From Skermanella stibiiresistens SB22 (GTDB lineage: Bacteria > Pseudomonadota > Alphaproteobacteria > Azospirillales > Azospirillaceae), in the NCBI RefSeq assembly GCF_000576635.1, contig NZ_AVFL01000005.1, forward strand, positions 186,001 through 250,000: DNA of 64,000 bases, written 5' to 3'. The notes under the pieces are model-generated. The model ran no database searches. It was not told where the DNA came from and saw only the letters and a program-made list of their open reading frames with translations. Both the position numbers and the translations under genes were made by a program. Of the stretch, positions 1-8,560 are shown in pieces (position 1 is the first letter of the stretch; every line of letters begins with the position of its first letter).

Positions 1-858
1 GAGTGGCGGGACGCCCACGGCTATCGGGACGCGCGTGTGCTGGACCGTTCGGAGATCCGCTCGATGGTCGCCTGCGATCGCTATGTCGGCGGCCTGTTCG
101 ATGGCGGCAGCGGACAACTCCATCCCCTGAACTACGCGATCGGGCTGGGACGCGCGGCGGCGGAGGCGGGTGTCAGGATCTTCGAGGGCACCCGGGTCGA
201 GCGGGTCGACACCGGGTCCCATCCCGCCGCCCACACCACCTCGCGCGAGGGCGCCGGAATCGTGCGCGCCAAGCATCTTGTTCTGGCCGGCAACGCCTAT
301 CTGGGACGCTTGGTGCCGGAGATCGCGGCCAAGATCATGCCGGTGGCGACCTACATGATCGCGACGGAACCTCTGGGCGCCGAGCGGGCGACCGCCCTGA
401 TCCCCAGCGGCCACGCCGTCGCCGATGTCAATTTCGTGCTGAACTACTATCGGCTGTCGCCCGACCACAGGATGCTGTTCGGCGGCGGCGTCAGCTATTC
501 AGGGCTCGATCGGCCCGACCTTCAGCGTATCCTGCGCCGGACGATGCTGCGCTATTTCCCGCGACTGGCCGATGCCAGGATCGATCATTGCTGGGGCGGG
601 CACGTGGCGATCACCCTGAACAGGACACCGCATTTCGGACGGATCGGCGCCAACACCTGGTTCGCCCACGGCTATTCGGGGCATGGCGTCGCGCTGACCG
701 GGCTTGCCGGCAAGCTGATCGCCGAGGCGATCTCGGGAATGGAGGAACGGTTCGACGTCTTCGCCCGATTGCCGCACCAGGGCTTTCCCGGTGGGCTCGC
801 CCGCAAGCCCCTGCTGGTGCTCGCGATGGCCTGGTTCCGTCTGCGCGACCTCCTGTGA
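1..858 (+). CDS. puuB: FAD-dependent oxidoreductase, gamma-glutamylputrescine oxidase-like (5' end outside the window)
   Basis: The reading frame is open from the first base, so the N-terminal FAD-binding part lies upstream of the window. The visible 285 residues match the C-terminal half of the DAO/PuuB family, with segments such as GGLFDGGSGQLHPLNYA and the closing FAD-binding stretch WFAHGYSGHGVALTGLAGKL. Enzymes of this kind oxidise gamma-glutamylputrescine or related amines in putrescine breakdown. The nearby BauA-like aminotransferase and PuuR-like repressor support a polyamine role. Related DadA- or sarcosine-oxidase-like amine oxidases share this fold, so the exact substrate is inferred. 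Confidence 0.8.
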   Translation, partial: EWRDAHGYRDARVLDRSEIRSMVACDRYVGGLFDGGSGQLHPLNYAIGLGRAAAEAGVRIFEGTRVERVDTGSHPAAHTTSREGAGIVRAKHLVLAGNAYLGRLVPEIAAKIMPVATYMIATEPLGAERATALIPSGHAVADVNFVLNYYRLSPDHRMLFGGGVSYSGLDRPDLQRILRRTMLRYFPRLADARIDHCWGGHVAITLNRTPHFGRIGANTWFAHGYSGHGVALTGLAGKLIAEAISGMEERFDVFARLPHQGFPGGLARKPLLVLAMAWFRLRDLL

Positions 859-928
859 GGTTTGAAGAGCCTCATACCGTCGAGTTTACTCGGATGGATC
901 GCGAAGATGCCCTATGGTGGGAGGCGGA

Positions 929-1711
929 ATGCCAACCCGCCCCCTCACAGCCAAGTCCGTGTCCGTGCACCCCAGAACCCTTCTCCCGACGATCCTGCCG
1001 CCTCTGGCGTTCTGCCTGCTGATCGCCGTGGCACCGACAGCCGCCCTGGCGCAGTCCTGCGCCACGCGCCCACCGCCGCCGAAGGTGGAGGTCAAGACGG
1101 CCCAATCCGACGTGCTGGCGAGCGAGGAACTGAGCTTCAGCGAACTGACCCGCATGTTCAGGAAGCCCGGCGCCCATCCCGCCGGTCTCTACATCGGCGC
1201 CATCTCGGTCGCCCAGGCGATCCAGTATCGATGGGTCAACGATGGCCGCGAGATCTGCGTCTCGATCGACAAGATAGAGGTGACGCTGACGCTGACCGAT
1301 CCGAAGATCTTCATCGGGCGCGAGCTGGAGGATGACGGGTGCAGCCGCGAATCCGTCTGGCGGCACGAGATCGTCCATTACCGGATCGATCAGGACGTGC
1401 TGGCGCGCTTCACGCCGGTGATCCAGCGGGCCGTCGAGTTCGCCGCCAAGCAGGCCGGCGGCCAAGTCGCCAAGCGCGAGAACGACGTGAACCGGATCGG
1501 CGAGAGGATGGCCCGGACGGTCCGCCAACACTTGGACCGGGCATCCCGCGACATGCAGGCCGACCGGGACAGTCTGCACGATCGCCTGGATTCTCGGGAG
1601 GAATACGCCCGGACGGGCAAGGTATGCACCGGGGGCGCGGCGTTGGGCAACTCCATGCCCGTGCTGTGCGCGTCCGAACCGCGCCTTTGCACGAACCTGG
1701 AGAAGCCCTGA
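929..1711 (+). CDS. Exported protein with an HExxH motif, putative Zn-dependent peptidase-like
   Basis: This 260-residue protein starts at the ATG preceded by GGGAGG; an in-frame ATG 15 bases upstream lacks a ribosome binding site. Residues about 15-42 form a signal peptide ending near ALAQS. The mature part contains WRHEIVHYRID, with HEIVH at residues 146-150, which fits a zincin-type metal site, and several cysteines that could form disulfides. Secreted proteins of the DUF922 type carry a similar motif, but I cannot confirm membership. It lies between the amine oxidase and the convergent aminotransferase. A function in polyamine metabolism is not implied by the sequence. Confidence 0.7.
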   Translation: MPTRPLTAKSVSVHPRTLLPTILPPLAFCLLIAVAPTAALAQSCATRPPPPKVEVKTAQSDVLASEELSFSELTRMFRKPGAHPAGLYIGAISVAQAIQYRWVNDGREICVSIDKIEVTLTLTDPKIFIGRELEDDGCSRESVWRHEIVHYRIDQDVLARFTPVIQRAVEFAAKQAGGQVAKRENDVNRIGERMARTVRQHLDRASRDMQADRDSLHDRLDSREEYARTGKVCTGGAALGNSMPVLCASEPRLCTNLEKP

Positions 1712-1744
1712 AGCCCCGCCTTGGATCGAGAGTCCGCCGACGGC

Positions 1745-3076
1745 TTATTCGATGCTTTCCAGGACCTCGCGGATGGTCGTGAACAAGTGGTCGATCTCGG
1801 ACTTCTCGATGATCAGCGGCGGTGACAAGGCGATGATGTCGCCGGTCGTCCGGATCATCACGCCGCGCTCGAAGCATTTCAGGAAGGCGTCGAACGCGCG
1901 CTTGGTCGGCTGGCCTTGCAGCGGCTCCAGCTCAATGCCGGCGATCAGGCCCAGGTTGCGCAGGTCGATGACGTGGCGCGCACCCTTCAGGCTGTGGACC
2001 GCGTCCTCCCAATAGGGCGCCAGATCGGCGGCCCGCTGGAACAGGCCGTCCTCCTGGTAGGTCTCCAGGGTCGCCAGGGCGGCGGCGCAGGCGACCGGAT
2101 GGCCGGAATAGGTGTAGCCGTGGAACAGCTCGATGGCGCCCTCGGGACCGTTCATGAAGGCGTCGTAAATATGCTTCCGGACGAACACGGCGCCCATCGG
2201 GATCGTGCCGTTGGTGATGCCCTTGGCGGTGCAGATGATGTCCGGCATGACGCCGAAATACTCGGTCGCGAAGCTGGCGCCGAGACGGCCGAACCCGGTG
2301 ATGACCTCATCGAAGATCAGGAGGATGCCGTGCTTGTCGCAGATCTCGCGCAGCCGCTGGAGATAGCCTTGCGGCGGGATCAGGACGCCGGTCGAGCCCG
2401 CCACCGGCTCGACGATGACGGCGGCGATGTTGGAGGCGTCGTGCAGGGTGACGATCCGCTCCAACTCGTCGGCCAGATGGCCGCCCCACTCCGGCTGGCC
2501 CCGGCTGAACGCCTGATGTGCCTTGTCATGGGTGTGCGGCATGTGATCGACACCGGTCAGCAGGCTGCCGAAGAACTTGCGGTTGGTGACGATGCCGCCG
2601 ACCGAGATGCCGCCGAAGCCGACGCCGTGATAGCCGCGCTCGCGCCCGATCAACCGCTGGCGGGTGCCCTCGCCCTTGGCGCGCTGATAGGCCAGCGCGA
2701 TCTTCAGGGCGGTATCGACCGATTCGGATCCGGAATTGGTGAAGAAGACGTGGTCCAGATCGCCCGGCATCAGGGTGACCAGACGCGATGCCAGTTCGAA
2801 CGCGGCCGGGTGGCCCATCTGGAAGGCCGGCGCGTAGTCCAGCTCGAAGATCTGGCGCTGGACCGCCTCGACGATCTTGGGTCGCCGGTGGCCGGCGTTG
2901 ACGCACCACAGCCCGGCGGCGCCGTCCAGGATCTTTCGGCCGTCCTGCGCGGTGTAATACATCCCCTCGGCCGAGACCAGCATGCGCGGAGCCTTCTTGA
3001 ATTGCCGGTTCATGGTGAACGGCATCCAGAAAGCTTCGAGGTTGTTCGGCTGGCTGGGCGTCGTGATGCCGTCCAT
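1745..3076 (-). CDS. bauA: Omega-amino acid--pyruvate (beta-alanine) aminotransferase, class III
   Basis: The 443-residue protein is a full-length class III PLP aminotransferase. The PLP lysine is K285 in ICTAKGITNG, and D256 in FDEVITGFGR is the cofactor-nitrogen aspartate. Stretches such as PFTMNRQFK, WCVNAGH, GRERGYHGV and LHDASNIAAVIVEP match omega-amino acid:pyruvate transaminases, which move the terminal amino group of beta-alanine, putrescine or similar amines to pyruvate. It is transcribed away from the PuuR-like repressor gene, and the shared 239-base gap carries two dyads that may be operators. Putrescine--pyruvate transaminase (SpuC) activity is an alternative assignment. Confidence 0.88.
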   Translation of the reverse strand: MDGITTPSQPNNLEAFWMPFTMNRQFKKAPRMLVSAEGMYYTAQDGRKILDGAAGLWCVNAGHRRPKIVEAVQRQIFELDYAPAFQMGHPAAFELASRLVTLMPGDLDHVFFTNSGSESVDTALKIALAYQRAKGEGTRQRLIGRERGYHGVGFGGISVGGIVTNRKFFGSLLTGVDHMPHTHDKAHQAFSRGQPEWGGHLADELERIVTLHDASNIAAVIVEPVAGSTGVLIPPQGYLQRLREICDKHGILLIFDEVITGFGRLGASFATEYFGVMPDIICTAKGITNGTIPMGAVFVRKHIYDAFMNGPEGAIELFHGYTYSGHPVACAAALATLETYQEDGLFQRAADLAPYWEDAVHSLKGARHVIDLRNLGLIAGIELEPLQGQPTKRAFDAFLKCFERGVMIRTTGDIIALSPPLIIEKSEIDHLFTTIREVLESIE

Positions 3077-3133
3077 GACGGGCTCTCCTGTGGCGGTGAC
3101 TGGCGATGGCGCGGGGGGATCGGGCGCTCTATT

Positions 3134-3147
3134 GGACAGAACTGTCC
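3134..3147. promoter_or_regulatory. Short dyad upstream of the aminotransferase gene
   Basis: GGACAG and CTGTCC are arranged as a perfect 6-bp inverted repeat around AA, and a further GGTCC follows directly. It lies about 60 bases upstream of the aminotransferase ATG. The position fits an operator or activator site, but no regulator can be assigned. Confidence 0.3.
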
Positions 3148-3248
3148 GGTCCAGATCCTGGATCAGCCTAAGCCACGCTCAAGAAAATCGACAAGTCCTT
3201 TCAGTGGCCGAGTCGGCCCAATATCGGCTCTTGCGGACCCACAGCGTT

Positions 3249-3270
3249 CCTGTTGAATATATTCAACAGG
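3249..3270. promoter_or_regulatory. Perfect 22-bp palindrome, putative PuuR-like operator
   Basis: The half-site CCTGTTGAATA is followed exactly by its reverse complement, giving a perfect 22-bp palindrome centred between 3259 and 3260. It lies 46 bases upstream of the repressor ATG and within the shared promoter gap with the aminotransferase. XRE-cupin repressors bind short AT-centred palindromes as dimers, so autoregulation with control of the divergent gene is the simplest reading. Direct binding is inferred. Confidence 0.6.
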
Positions 3271-3315
3271 TTTAACAGCCTGATGACGTGGGGACGGCGA
3301 TTGGAAGGGATGCCG

Positions 3316-3864
3316 ATGGACTTCGATGTGGGCGCCAGACTGCGGGCGATCCGCGAGATGCATGGCCTGTCACAGCGCGAACTGGCGAAGCGGTCCGGCG
3401 TGAGCAACGCGTCGGTCTCGCTGATCGAGCAGAACCGGTCCAGCCCATCGGTCGGGTCGCTGAAGAAGGTGCTGGACGGCATCCCAATGAGCCTCGCCGA
3501 CTTCTTCTCGATGGAACAGGCCCCGCGCGAGCAGGTCTTTTTCAAGGCGGACGATCTGGCGGTGATCAGCGACGGCCCGATCCGCTACGCCCAGGTCGGC
3601 CAGGACTTGACGGCCAGGGCGCTCCAGATCCTGCATGAACGCTACGAACCCGGCGCGGACACCGGGCAGAACATGCTGCGTCACGCCTCGGAGGAAGGCG
3701 GCGTGGTGCTGCGGGGCCGGCTGGAGGTCACGGTGGGCGACCAGCGCCGCGTGTTGGGGCCGGGCGACGCCTACTACTTCAACAGCAGGCTGCCCCATCG
3801 CTTCCGCACGGTCGGCGACGAGGTCTGCGAGGTCGTCAGCGCCTGCACGCCGCCCAGCTTCTAG
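3316..3864 (+). CDS. puuR: XRE-family transcriptional regulator with cupin domain, PuuR-like
   Basis: The 182-residue protein has an N-terminal helix-turn-helix (residues about 7-60, ARLRAIREMHGLSQRELA and ASVSLIEQNRSSPS) and a C-terminal cupin sensor domain (about 110-178). This architecture and length match PuuR, the repressor of putrescine catabolism. I chose the ATG at 3316 because GGAAGGG lies six bases ahead of it; the ATG six bases upstream is too close to that site, and longer frames begin at a TTG inside the palindrome. Its neighbours, a PuuB-like oxidase and an omega-aminotransferase, support polyamine control. Confidence 0.85.
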   Translation: MDFDVGARLRAIREMHGLSQRELAKRSGVSNASVSLIEQNRSSPSVGSLKKVLDGIPMSLADFFSMEQAPREQVFFKADDLAVISDGPIRYAQVGQDLTARALQILHERYEPGADTGQNMLRHASEEGGVVLRGRLEVTVGDQRRVLGPGDAYYFNSRLPHRFRTVGDEVCEVVSACTPPSF

Positions 3865-3883
3865 ACGCGGCTGCGTGGTCCCG

Positions 3884-4252
3884 TCACCGTTTCCGCGCCT
3901 TGCGGGCGGCGTAGCGGGCGTCACGGGCGGCTTTTTGCTCCGCCAGCGCGGCGGCGTCGCGCGCCTCCGAATCAGCGGCTTCCTGCAACATATTCTCGTC
4001 CCGCAGGGCCTTCTCGGCGCGCTCGGCGGCTTGCCGTTCGGCCTCTTCTACGGCCGCCCGCTCCTTCGCGGCCTTCCGCTCGGCAGCCCGGGCCTCCCGG
4101 GCGATACCCGCCTCCCGGCGGGCGGCCTCGCGTTCGGCAACCGCCGGATCGTCCGGGCCGGGCCTGGCGCGGAATTTTTCCAACTGGGCCTTCCGGGCTT
4201 CCGCGGCGGCACCCAGCCGGTCGTTGAAGCCCTTTTCCTTGAAACCGCTCAT
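3884..4252 (-). CDS. DUF6481 family protein, small charged helical protein
   Basis: This 122-residue protein begins FKEKGFNDRLGAAAEARKA and continues as an almost uninterrupted Ala/Arg/Glu/Lys-rich stretch, predicted to be a long helix or coiled coil without membrane segments. The opening and the motif PGPDDPAVAERE are typical of the alphaproteobacterial DUF6481 family as I remember it. No function is established. It stands alone, convergent with the puuR-like gene. Confidence 0.75.
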   Translation of the reverse strand: MSGFKEKGFNDRLGAAAEARKAQLEKFRARPGPDDPAVAEREAARREAGIAREARAAERKAAKERAAVEEAERQAAERAEKALRDENMLQEAADSEARDAAALAEQKAARDARYAARKARKR

Positions 4253-4514
4253 CGATAGTCCAATCCACGTTCCCTGGCTCCACCGTCGTCGCGGAGGACC
4301 TCGGCGCCTTTCGGTCGCCGTCGGCCCGCGCCGTACTCGGGGTGAAAACCATCTCTGCTTGGTCTCTTAGCGCTTTTCCCCGGCTCCCGTAAACGGTTTG
4401 TCGCGGAAAGCAGACCAGCCTCCCCCATGCCGCGGGACTGGAATCCGTCCCGGTCGTGGCGCGATGAACACGATGGTCATCAGCTTCCGGACCCGATTCC
4501 CAAAACGCGGCGAG

Positions 4515-5630
4515 CTACGCCGCCGCCGGCTCGACCAGATCGCCCAGCTTGTTGAGCAGATAATCGAGATCGTCGGAGGCGAGATCCTCGTACTGGGTCA
4601 GGATACGCTCGATCATGCGGCGGCGGTGGCGGTCCAGGTCGCCGGGTTCGCCATCGAACAGCGTCTCATGCGAGACATCGACCGCGACGCGGAACGCCGG
4701 CAGCAACCGCGCCGGCAAACCGGCCCGCTCGTAGAGCGACTTCAAACCCAGCCTGCCGGCGTCGTGGATCAGCAAGCGGGCATTGGTCAGTGGCACTTTG
4801 CCGAGCAGCGACAGGCTCGCCTCCAGGAAGGCCACGTCGCCCATGCACAGCGCCCTAAGCATCAGCGAGGGGGTCAGGCGCCCGGTGACGCGGAGCTGTT
4901 CGACCAGCCGCTCGACATCGGCGCCGTCCTTGCCATCGGTGAACAGCGAGACGGTCGCCCGCTCCCGGCTCTGGAGCACGAGGTCGCCGGCGATCCCGGC
5001 CGGCAGTTCATGATGGGAGACCAGGTAGTCGCGCAGCGTGTCCGAGACCAGCGCCACCAGACGCTCGGCGACGGTGACCGGCAACTGATCGCGGTGGACC
5101 AGCGGCTCGTGGATGGCGGGGCTGTCGCCGAAGCGGTCCAGCACGCGGCCCAGGCTCTCATCCGCGATGTCGGCGCCCGGATTGGCGATCAGCCGAGCCA
5201 CCGCCTGTTCGGGAGCCGTCTCGACCAGCACGCCGGACACTTCGGCGCTGACCTCCGACCGGCCGGCGATGGCGGTCTGCTTAGCGACGGTGCCGCTCCG
5301 AACCAGTTCGATCAGGTCGTCGTCGGTCAGGACAGACGACGCGCCCAGGACCGGCAAGGCCACCGCCTCGACATCGCGCGCCAGCGTCAGCGCCACATCC
5401 CGAGGCAGGCTCAGCGATGATTTGAGGTTCTCGGCGAGGGCTTGGCGCACGCGCTCGGCCGCGTCGCGGGCCATCACCCTGACGATGCCCTCGGCTAGCT
5501 TCCGCTCGCCCTCCGTCAGTCTGACGCTTTCGAGGCTCGCCGCCACTTTGGCGGCCATCTCGGCCCTGGTCTGCGGGGAAGGGTCCGCCAGCAGCCGTTC
5601 GACATCCCGTTGAGTCAGGTGTTCGGTCAT
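4515..5630 (-). CDS. DUF2336 domain-containing protein
   Basis: The 371-residue, mostly helical cytoplasmic protein has the pattern of DUF2336, which is common in alphaproteobacteria: repeated helical units with phrases such as ERVRQALAENLKSS, LPRDVALTLARDVEAVALPVL and LTDDDLIELV, resembling HEAT-type repeats. No catalytic motif or membrane segment is visible. It ends with LLNKLGDLVEPAAA. It is a single-gene unit, and the context gives no functional clue. Confidence 0.8.
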   Translation of the reverse strand: MTEHLTQRDVERLLADPSPQTRAEMAAKVAASLESVRLTEGERKLAEGIVRVMARDAAERVRQALAENLKSSLSLPRDVALTLARDVEAVALPVLGASSVLTDDDLIELVRSGTVAKQTAIAGRSEVSAEVSGVLVETAPEQAVARLIANPGADIADESLGRVLDRFGDSPAIHEPLVHRDQLPVTVAERLVALVSDTLRDYLVSHHELPAGIAGDLVLQSRERATVSLFTDGKDGADVERLVEQLRVTGRLTPSLMLRALCMGDVAFLEASLSLLGKVPLTNARLLIHDAGRLGLKSLYERAGLPARLLPAFRVAVDVSHETLFDGEPGDLDRHRRRMIERILTQYEDLASDDLDYLLNKLGDLVEPAAA

Positions 5631-5789
5631 GATTCCAGTCGCGTTACGGCGCCGCTGGACGGTGCGGCGACAAGCCGGGTCCGCCTTTTCGTAGGTGTCC
5701 CATGATCCGTAAAAATGCTTAATCTTTGGTGAAGGGAATGGTCGGGGCGATCAAATCCAGCCTCGGCGACCCGCGCGCACGGGGCCACC

Positions 5790-6530
5790 CTAACGCGCGA
5801 CAACCCCCTCGCGGCGGCGGGCCCGGGTCAGGGCCAGTTCGATGCGGGCGATCTGGTCCTCGATGGAGACCCAGCGCTCCGAAACCACCTCCAGCTCGCG
5901 ATCCTCATGGATGTTGGTACCGGGGCGCATGTCGCGCCAGCGGGCGATCTCGGCGTCGCGGGCCTCCAGCAATTCGACGATCTGAAGGCGGAACAGGCGG
6001 ATCAGCGCGGTGATCCAGCGATTGACCACCCAGGATGGCCGGGCGTGATCGATCACGAAGCAGTCCAGCATTCGGGCGACATCGCCCGACGCGTACCAGG
6101 TTTCGCCGGTGACCCAGCGGTTGGTGGTGAACAGGCGGATCGGCAGCCCGGCGCGGTCCATCGAGATGCCGACGAGATGGCATAGCGCGTCATTCTCGCC
6201 GCCACTCTCCACGACATCGAACAGCCGCGCGGGAACTATGCCGGGCGGCATGCCAAGGGGGCGCAGGAAGGTGTGGAAATGCCCATGCTCACCGGAGACG
6301 CGCTCCTCCTCGGGATGGGCGTGGTAATAGTACTGCGCGTGGAACTCGGCGTCGTAGACATCGCCGGACGGGTAATGCCGCCATTCATAGAAGGTGCCGG
6401 CACCCCGCAGGATCTCGCCCACGATGTTGTCGCCGGTCTTGGCCAGCACGCGCTGGCAGTTCATCACCTCACGCGCCGCCTCGGCCATCGCCTGCAACTC
6501 GCCCCGTGACAGCGAACCGAAATCGGACAT
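5790..6530 (-). CDS. Conserved hypothetical protein, DUF6969-like
   Basis: The 246-residue soluble protein has no signal peptide. It contains HYPSGDVYDAEFHAQYYYHAHPEEE, shown here only as a region around residues 52-76, plus GEHGHFHTFLRP and HLVGISMDRAGLPIRLF. The many His, Tyr and Asp residues in the first third could form a metal or substrate site, but no known catalytic signature is recognised. I believe it belongs to the Rhodospirillales family named DUF6969, from memory. It is divergent from the DUF2927 gene. Confidence 0.65.
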   Translation of the reverse strand: MSDFGSLSRGELQAMAEAAREVMNCQRVLAKTGDNIVGEILRGAGTFYEWRHYPSGDVYDAEFHAQYYYHAHPEEERVSGEHGHFHTFLRPLGMPPGIVPARLFDVVESGGENDALCHLVGISMDRAGLPIRLFTTNRWVTGETWYASGDVARMLDCFVIDHARPSWVVNRWITALIRLFRLQIVELLEARDAEIARWRDMRPGTNIHEDRELEVVSERWVSIEDQIARIELALTRARRREGVVAR

Positions 6531-6776
6531 CCCCGAACCATCCCGTTGCCCCGCCCGGCCCGTTCCCTGGACACCCCGGCCGGTGGTTCCGTCAGTTTAA
6601 CCGACAAACCATGGAGGGGCATTCGAGATTTTCAGCCTATACCCGCGTGGCGGGACCGTGCCGGATTCCGCCCATCGGACGTGAAGTGGAACATGGGGCC
6701 GCGGCGATCGGTTACCGTGGTGGAGCCGAAAATCATCCGGCTCGGCCGGACGTCGGCCGGACAAAGGAGCCAACGC

Positions 6777-7559
6777 ATGTCGGGGCGCTTCCTGGTACCA
6801 CGGTCAACCATCGTGTCGTTGACCTTGCTGGCATACATCTGCCTTGGGCCGGCGGCGGCGGCGCGCGAGGCCCAAGCCAGCCCGATCGGCCTGCCGTCCC
6901 AAGTTCTCGGGGCACCTCCCGATCCGGCGGGAGACCGTCCGGACTGGCTGGGCCGCGCGGTGGCGCTGTTCGACCGGGGTGCGCTTTCCAACGAGAGGAA
7001 TGGCGGCCGTCCGCTGACCAAGTGGACTGCGGAGATCGACATCGCGGTGCGCGGCGACGCCGCCGCCACGTGGCTTCCCAGGGTCGAGGAGATCGCGGCG
7101 GAACTGGCCGAACTGACCGGGCGGGTGATCACGGTTCACGACGATCCCCTATGGGCCGGCGACATCGACGTCCATGTGACCAACCACGCCGGTTATTGGC
7201 CCTTCCTGGTCGATCCCGTCGATGGCAGGCGTGACCAGCCCTTCACCTGCGTGGCGCTGCCCTCCGCGCTGGACGGCGAGATGCGGGGATCGAGGATCCA
7301 CATCAACGCGGGCGTCCTGCCGCCCCGGACGGTCCGCGCCTGCCTGATGGAGGAGATATTCCAGAGCATGGGCTTCTTTGGGGAATCGTCAGATGAGCCG
7401 TCCTCCCTGCTGGATGACGACATCGGCTACCAGGAACTCGGCAGCCTGGATCGGTTGCTGCTGCGCACCCTCTACGATCCACGGCTGTCGGCGGGGATGG
7501 AACGGACCCAGGCGCTGACGGTGGCGCGGCGGATCATGGCGGAGCAGCTTTCCCGGTGA
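6777..7559 (+). CDS. DUF2927 domain-containing exported protein
   Basis: The 260-residue protein starts at the ATG preceded by AAAGGAG and has a signal peptide (residues about 1-29, ending AAAAREA). The rest resembles DUF2927: WTAEIDIAVRG, then a C-terminal part with CLMEEIFQSMGFFGE, the Asp-rich SSLLDDDIGYQELGSLD and LLLRTLYDPRLSAGM. EEIFQ beside Asp residues hints at a metalloprotein similar to secreted metallopeptidase-like lipoproteins, but no activity is established for the family. It is a single-gene unit. Confidence 0.75.
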   Translation: MSGRFLVPRSTIVSLTLLAYICLGPAAAAREAQASPIGLPSQVLGAPPDPAGDRPDWLGRAVALFDRGALSNERNGGRPLTKWTAEIDIAVRGDAAATWLPRVEEIAAELAELTGRVITVHDDPLWAGDIDVHVTNHAGYWPFLVDPVDGRRDQPFTCVALPSALDGEMRGSRIHINAGVLPPRTVRACLMEEIFQSMGFFGESSDEPSSLLDDDIGYQELGSLDRLLLRTLYDPRLSAGMERTQALTVARRIMAEQLSR

Positions 7560-7576
7560 AGCCGCTTCGGTTGGGT

Positions 7577-8560
7577 TCAGCGGGTGCCGGACTCATCGAA
7601 GTAGCGCGCCGCGCCATCATGCGGCGGAACCGCCAGCCCCTCCGTGACGATCGACCGCTTGTCGAGCGCCCGGAGGGCGGGATGCAGGCTCTTGAAGGCG
7701 TCGAAGTCCTCGAACACCGTCTTGACGACCTCGTAGACCACGTCGTCGTCGACGGCGGCCGAGCTGACCAGCACCGCCCGGACCCCGAAGGTCTCGACGT
7801 CGTCGGGATTGCCGGTATACAGGCCGCCGGGGATGATCGCGCGCGCGTAGAACGGGTTGTCGTCGATCAGCTTGTCGACCCTTGGTCCATCGACGCCGAT
7901 CAGCTTGACCGAACAGGTCGAGGCCGCCTGCTGGATAAGCCCATTGGGGTGACCGCCGGCGTAGACCACGGCATCGAGCCGATTGTCGCACAGGGCGTCC
8001 GCCTGCTCGGCGACCGGCAGTTCGGACGCGAGGCTGAAGTCCCGCACGCTCCACCCCCACGTCTTGAGCACGGTGTCGGCGAGGACGCGGTTGCCGGAGC
8101 CCGGCTCGCCGAGATTGACCCGCTTGCCCTTGAGGTCCTTGAACGCGTCGATCCCGGCCGAGGCGCGCGCGACGACGGTGAAGGGCTCGCCATGCAGCGC
8201 AAAGACCGACCGCAGCGCCTTGAACGGTCCGTGGTCGCGGAACCGGCCAGTCCCCTTGTGGGCGCTGAACAGCCAGTCGGACTGGACGATCGCCATGTCC
8301 AGCTCGCCGGCACGGAGCGAGACGAGGTTGGACAGGGAGCCATCGGTCGCCTCGACCGCGCAGCGGATGGCATGCTGGGTGCGGGCGCGGTTGACCATTC
8401 GGCAAACGGCGCCGCCGACGGGATAGTAGAGGCCGGTGATGGCGCCGGTGCCGATCGTCAGATAGCGCGCCTCCTGGGCGCTGGCGGGAGCCGTCGTCCC
8501 GAGCGCCGCGACGAGGATGGCGGCGGCGATGAGCCTGGAAAACAGCATTGCGATAGTCAT
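7577..8560 (-). CDS. TAXI-family periplasmic solute-binding protein at the end of an MCE operon
   Basis: The 327-residue protein has a signal peptide (about 1-28, ending APASAQ) and TAXI signatures: YLTIGTGAITGLYYPVGGAVCR near the N-terminus, then DMAIVQSDW and VNLGEPGSGNRVLADTVL. TAXI proteins normally feed TRAP transporters, but no TRAP membrane component is nearby. Its ATG overlaps the stop codon of the PqiC-like lipoprotein gene (ATGA), so it is translationally coupled to the mla-type operon. It may act as a periplasmic lipid or ligand carrier in place of MlaC, which is absent from the operon; this role is inferred. Confidence 0.85.
   Translation of the reverse strand: MTIAMLFSRLIAAAILVAALGTTAPASAQEARYLTIGTGAITGLYYPVGGAVCRMVNRARTQHAIRCAVEATDGSLSNLVSLRAGELDMAIVQSDWLFSAHKGTGRFRDHGPFKALRSVFALHGEPFTVVARASAGIDAFKDLKGKRVNLGEPGSGNRVLADTVLKTWGWSVRDFSLASELPVAEQADALCDNRLDAVVYAGGHPNGLIQQAASTCSVKLIGVDGPRVDKLIDDNPFYARAIIPGGLYTGNPDDVETFGVRAVLVSSAAVDDDVVYEVVKTVFEDFDAFKSLHPALRALDKRSIVTEGLAVPPHDGAARYFDESGTR

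Noticed and set aside
3253-3315. Earlier start for the PuuR-like gene
   Set aside because: The codon is TTG inside the palindrome, and the added residues are outside the family's length.
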